In this document: piece after piece, positions 62,270 to 64,000 of the stretch
Layout: the number at the start of each line of letters is the position of its first letter
Numbering within the stretch: the first letter of the stretch is position 1
From: DATKFM01 sp963810485
GTDB lineage: Bacteria; Pseudomonadota; Alphaproteobacteria; Dongiales; Dongiaceae
NCBI GenBank assembly: GCA_963810485.1
Contig: CAWENQ010000002.1
Location: 1 to 64,000 of the forward strand
Length of the DNA: 64,000 nucleotides
Reading direction: 5' to 3'
Program-made: the position numbers and the translations under genes
The notes under the pieces: generated by a model
Told to the model about the DNA's origin: nothing
Database searches by the model: none
What the model saw: the letters and a program-made list of their open reading frames with translations, nothing else

Positions 62270-64000
62270 CTACGCTTTCCGCAATGACAGGCTGGGCGCC
62301 TTCTTGTCCTTCTTCAGCGCGCTGCCGCGGCCCGAGAGGCTCGGATTGGTCATGAAATAGGTATGGGCGCTGAACGGTTCCGCCGGCGGCTTCACGCGTT
62401 CATACTTGCCGTCGGACTGCAGGAACCAGCTCTGGGCGTTATCTTTGAGATTCGCGATCATGATCTGATCGAGCACTTGCTGATGGACGGTCGGGTTCTC
62501 GATCGGCACCAGGCTCTCGACCCGATGATCGCAATTGCGCGTCATCCAGTCCGCCGATGAGATGAAAACCTTCGCGCTCCGGGATGGCAGCGCTTCGCCG
62601 GAACCAAAGCATATGATTCGCGAATGTTCAAGAAAACGGCCGACGATGCTCTTGACCCTAATATTTTCTGATAGGCCGGGCACGCCGGGCCGCAGGCAGC
62701 AGATGCCGCGCACGATCAGCTCGATTTTCACGCCGGCCTGCGAGGCGCGGTAGAGCGCTTCGATGAGCTGGCTGTCGACAATGGAGTTCAGCTTCAGCCA
62801 GATGCCGCCGGCCTTGCCCGCCTTCACATTGGCGATCTCGGTCTCGATCAGCTGCAGCAGCTTCTGCCGCAGATTGACCGGCGCGACGGCGACCTTGTCC
62901 ATCTTCTCCGGCCGGGCATAGCCGGTCATGTAGTTGAACATGCGCGCGGCGTCGCGGCACAGCGCGGGATCGCAGGTGAAGAAGGACAGGTCGGTGTAGA
63001 TCTTCGCGGTGACCGGATGATAGTTGCCGGTGCCGAAATGCACATAGCTGCGCAGCGCCGAGCCTTCGCGCCGGATCACCATGGAAACCTTGGCGTGGGT
63101 CTTGAGCTCGAGGAAGCCGTAGACAACCTGCACGCCCGCGCGTTCCATGTCGCGGGCCCAGCGGATGTTCCGTTCCTCGTCAAAGCGCGCTTTCAACTCC
63201 ACCAGAGCCGTGACCGACTTGCCGGCCTCCGCCGCCTCGATCAACGCCTTGACGATCGGCGAGTTGTCGCTGGTGCGGTACAGGGTCTGCTTGATCGCGA
63301 CGACAGAGGGATCCAGCGCCGCCTGGCGCACGAACTGTACCACCACATCGAAGCTCTCATAGGGATGATGGACAATGATGTCCTTCTGCCTGATGGCGGC
63401 AAAGCAATCGCCGGCGGAATCGCGGATGCGTTCGGGGAAACGGGCGATATAGGGGGTAAATTTCAGATCCGGCCGGTCATCGACGATCAGTTTGCCGGTA
63501 GCGGACAGGCCGAGGATGCCGTCGATCGTATGCACATCTGCGGGCGACGCGTCGAGTTCCGAGGTAACAAAGTCGCGCAGGCCTTCGGGCATCCCCGCGT
63601 TCACCTTGAGGCGGATCACATTGCCACGCCGGCGGCGCTTCAAAGCCGACTCGAATAGAAGCACGAGGTCTTCCGCTTCTTCCTCGATTTCGAGTTCGCT
63701 GTCCCGGATAATGCGGAAATTGCCGATGGCCAGAACTTCATAGCCGGGGAACAGGCGATCCAGATTTAGCCCAACCAGGTCCTCCAGCGTGATGAAGCGT
63801 TTCTCCTGCCCGGGCAGCCGGATGAACCGCTGTATCTGTTGCGGCAGAGGAATGAGCGCGCGCAACGTGCGTGTGTCTCGCTTGCCCTTGAGCTCGAGCG
63901 CGATGGAAAAGCCGAGATTAGGAATGAACGGGAACGGATGGGCGGGATCGATCGCCAGCGGCGTCAGCACCGGGAAGATCTGGTCCAGGAACATCGTGTC
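62270..64000 (-). CDS. ppk: Polyphosphate kinase 1, C-terminal part
   Basis: Partial: the 5' end lies beyond base 64000; about 575 of the usual 700 residues are present. It makes polyphosphate from ATP. The frame is open at the window edge, and Met codons inside are not the start. Segments seen: LTPLAIDPAHPFPFIPNLG, HHPYESFDVVVQFVRQAA, LYRTSDNSPIVKAL, and two phospholipase-D-like domains with the autophosphorylated His in LKTHAKVSMVIRREG and the second His in LEHSRIICFGSG. The C-terminal 25 residues are Ser/Lys rich. Upstream of ppx in one operon. Confidence 0.95.
   Translation of the reverse strand, partial: DTMFLDQIFPVLTPLAIDPAHPFPFIPNLGFSIALELKGKRDTRTLRALIPLPQQIQRFIRLPGQEKRFITLEDLVGLNLDRLFPGYEVLAIGNFRIIRDSELEIEEEAEDLVLLFESALKRRRRGNVIRLKVNAGMPEGLRDFVTSELDASPADVHTIDGILGLSATGKLIVDDRPDLKFTPYIARFPERIRDSAGDCFAAIRQKDIIVHHPYESFDVVVQFVRQAALDPSVVAIKQTLYRTSDNSPIVKALIEAAEAGKSVTALVELKARFDEERNIRWARDMERAGVQVVYGFLELKTHAKVSMVIRREGSALRSYVHFGTGNYHPVTAKIYTDLSFFTCDPALCRDAARMFNYMTGYARPEKMDKVAVAPVNLRQKLLQLIETEIANVKAGKAGGIWLKLNSIVDSQLIEALYRASQAGVKIELIVRGICCLRPGVPGLSENIRVKSIVGRFLEHSRIICFGSGEALPSRSAKVFISSADWMTRNCDHRVESLVPIENPTVHQQVLDQIMIANLKDNAQSWFLQSDGKYERVKPPAEPFSAHTYFMTNPSLSGRGSALKKDKKAPSLSLRKA

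Overview
The window looks like a high-GC alphaproteobacterial chromosome, most like a Rhodospirillales-type lineage. The case rests on the DivK/PleD polarity pair, an EipB (DUF1849) envelope protein, GatCAB transamidosome genes, a PAS_5 protein, a DinB with an N-terminal zinc ribbon, and the order pyrB-pyrC-plsY-dprA-topA-(cupin)-rnr-ctp-Nudix ... rpmG, pleD-divK. No rRNA operon, complete tRNA, CRISPR array or intact transposase was seen.

Region 1 (1-5984) is a decayed island. It holds the 3' part of a cyclic beta-1,2-glucan synthase (ndvB/chvB type) broken by about eleven reading-frame changes, then the N-terminal stump of an MmeI-like DNA methyltransferase on the other strand. It ends at a 39-nt 5' half of tRNA-Ser(GCU) whose similarity stops exactly at the end of the anticodon loop, as expected for an old integrase junction. 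Region 2 (6.3-22.3 kb) is a loose accessory and stress region: a trans-sulfuration PLP enzyme, an HGGXSTGPRT protein, a secreted alpha/beta hydrolase, a membrane adenylate cyclase, RidA, an ElaB/DUF883-like anchor, a large-subunit catalase (one base missing), a GAF histidine kinase, an NTF2-like/AraC divergent pair, a glutathione transferase with a histone-like tail, a glycosyltransferase and an aminotransferase. Region 3 (22.5-28.9 kb) has gatCAB, then a histidine-rich membrane protein of unknown function coupled to an acyltransferase and convergent with a LysE exporter. Region 4 (29-45 kb) is mostly core metabolism and information processing: ruvX, an M48 lipoprotein protease, a CoA transferase, pyrB, a HxH-less dihydroorotase, plsY, dprA, topA, rnr, a C-terminal processing protease and a Nudix hydrolase.

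Region 5 (45.1-49.4 kb) is the best candidate for an undescribed system. It is a FecCD-type ABC uptake operon (binding protein, permease, ATPase) behind a possible Fur box, followed after 10 bases by a 433-residue protein that I cannot assign and that looks like two tandem glutamine-amidotransferase-like folds. Region 6 (49.5-64 kb) is core again: rpmG with its own promoter and terminator, pleD/divK, dinB, eipB, a 2-hydroxyacid dehydrogenase, an agmatine-deiminase homologue that has lost its catalytic Cys and His, aspS, rnd, an M23 peptidase, ppx and the 3' part of ppk.

Two patterns cut across the window. First, single-base indels interrupt katE, pyrC and topA; topA is normally essential, so at least some are probably sequence errors. 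Second, several families of palindromic repeats sit between genes, two with perfect 25-29 bp arms about 90-110 bp apart, and one of these has been read into a coding sequence.
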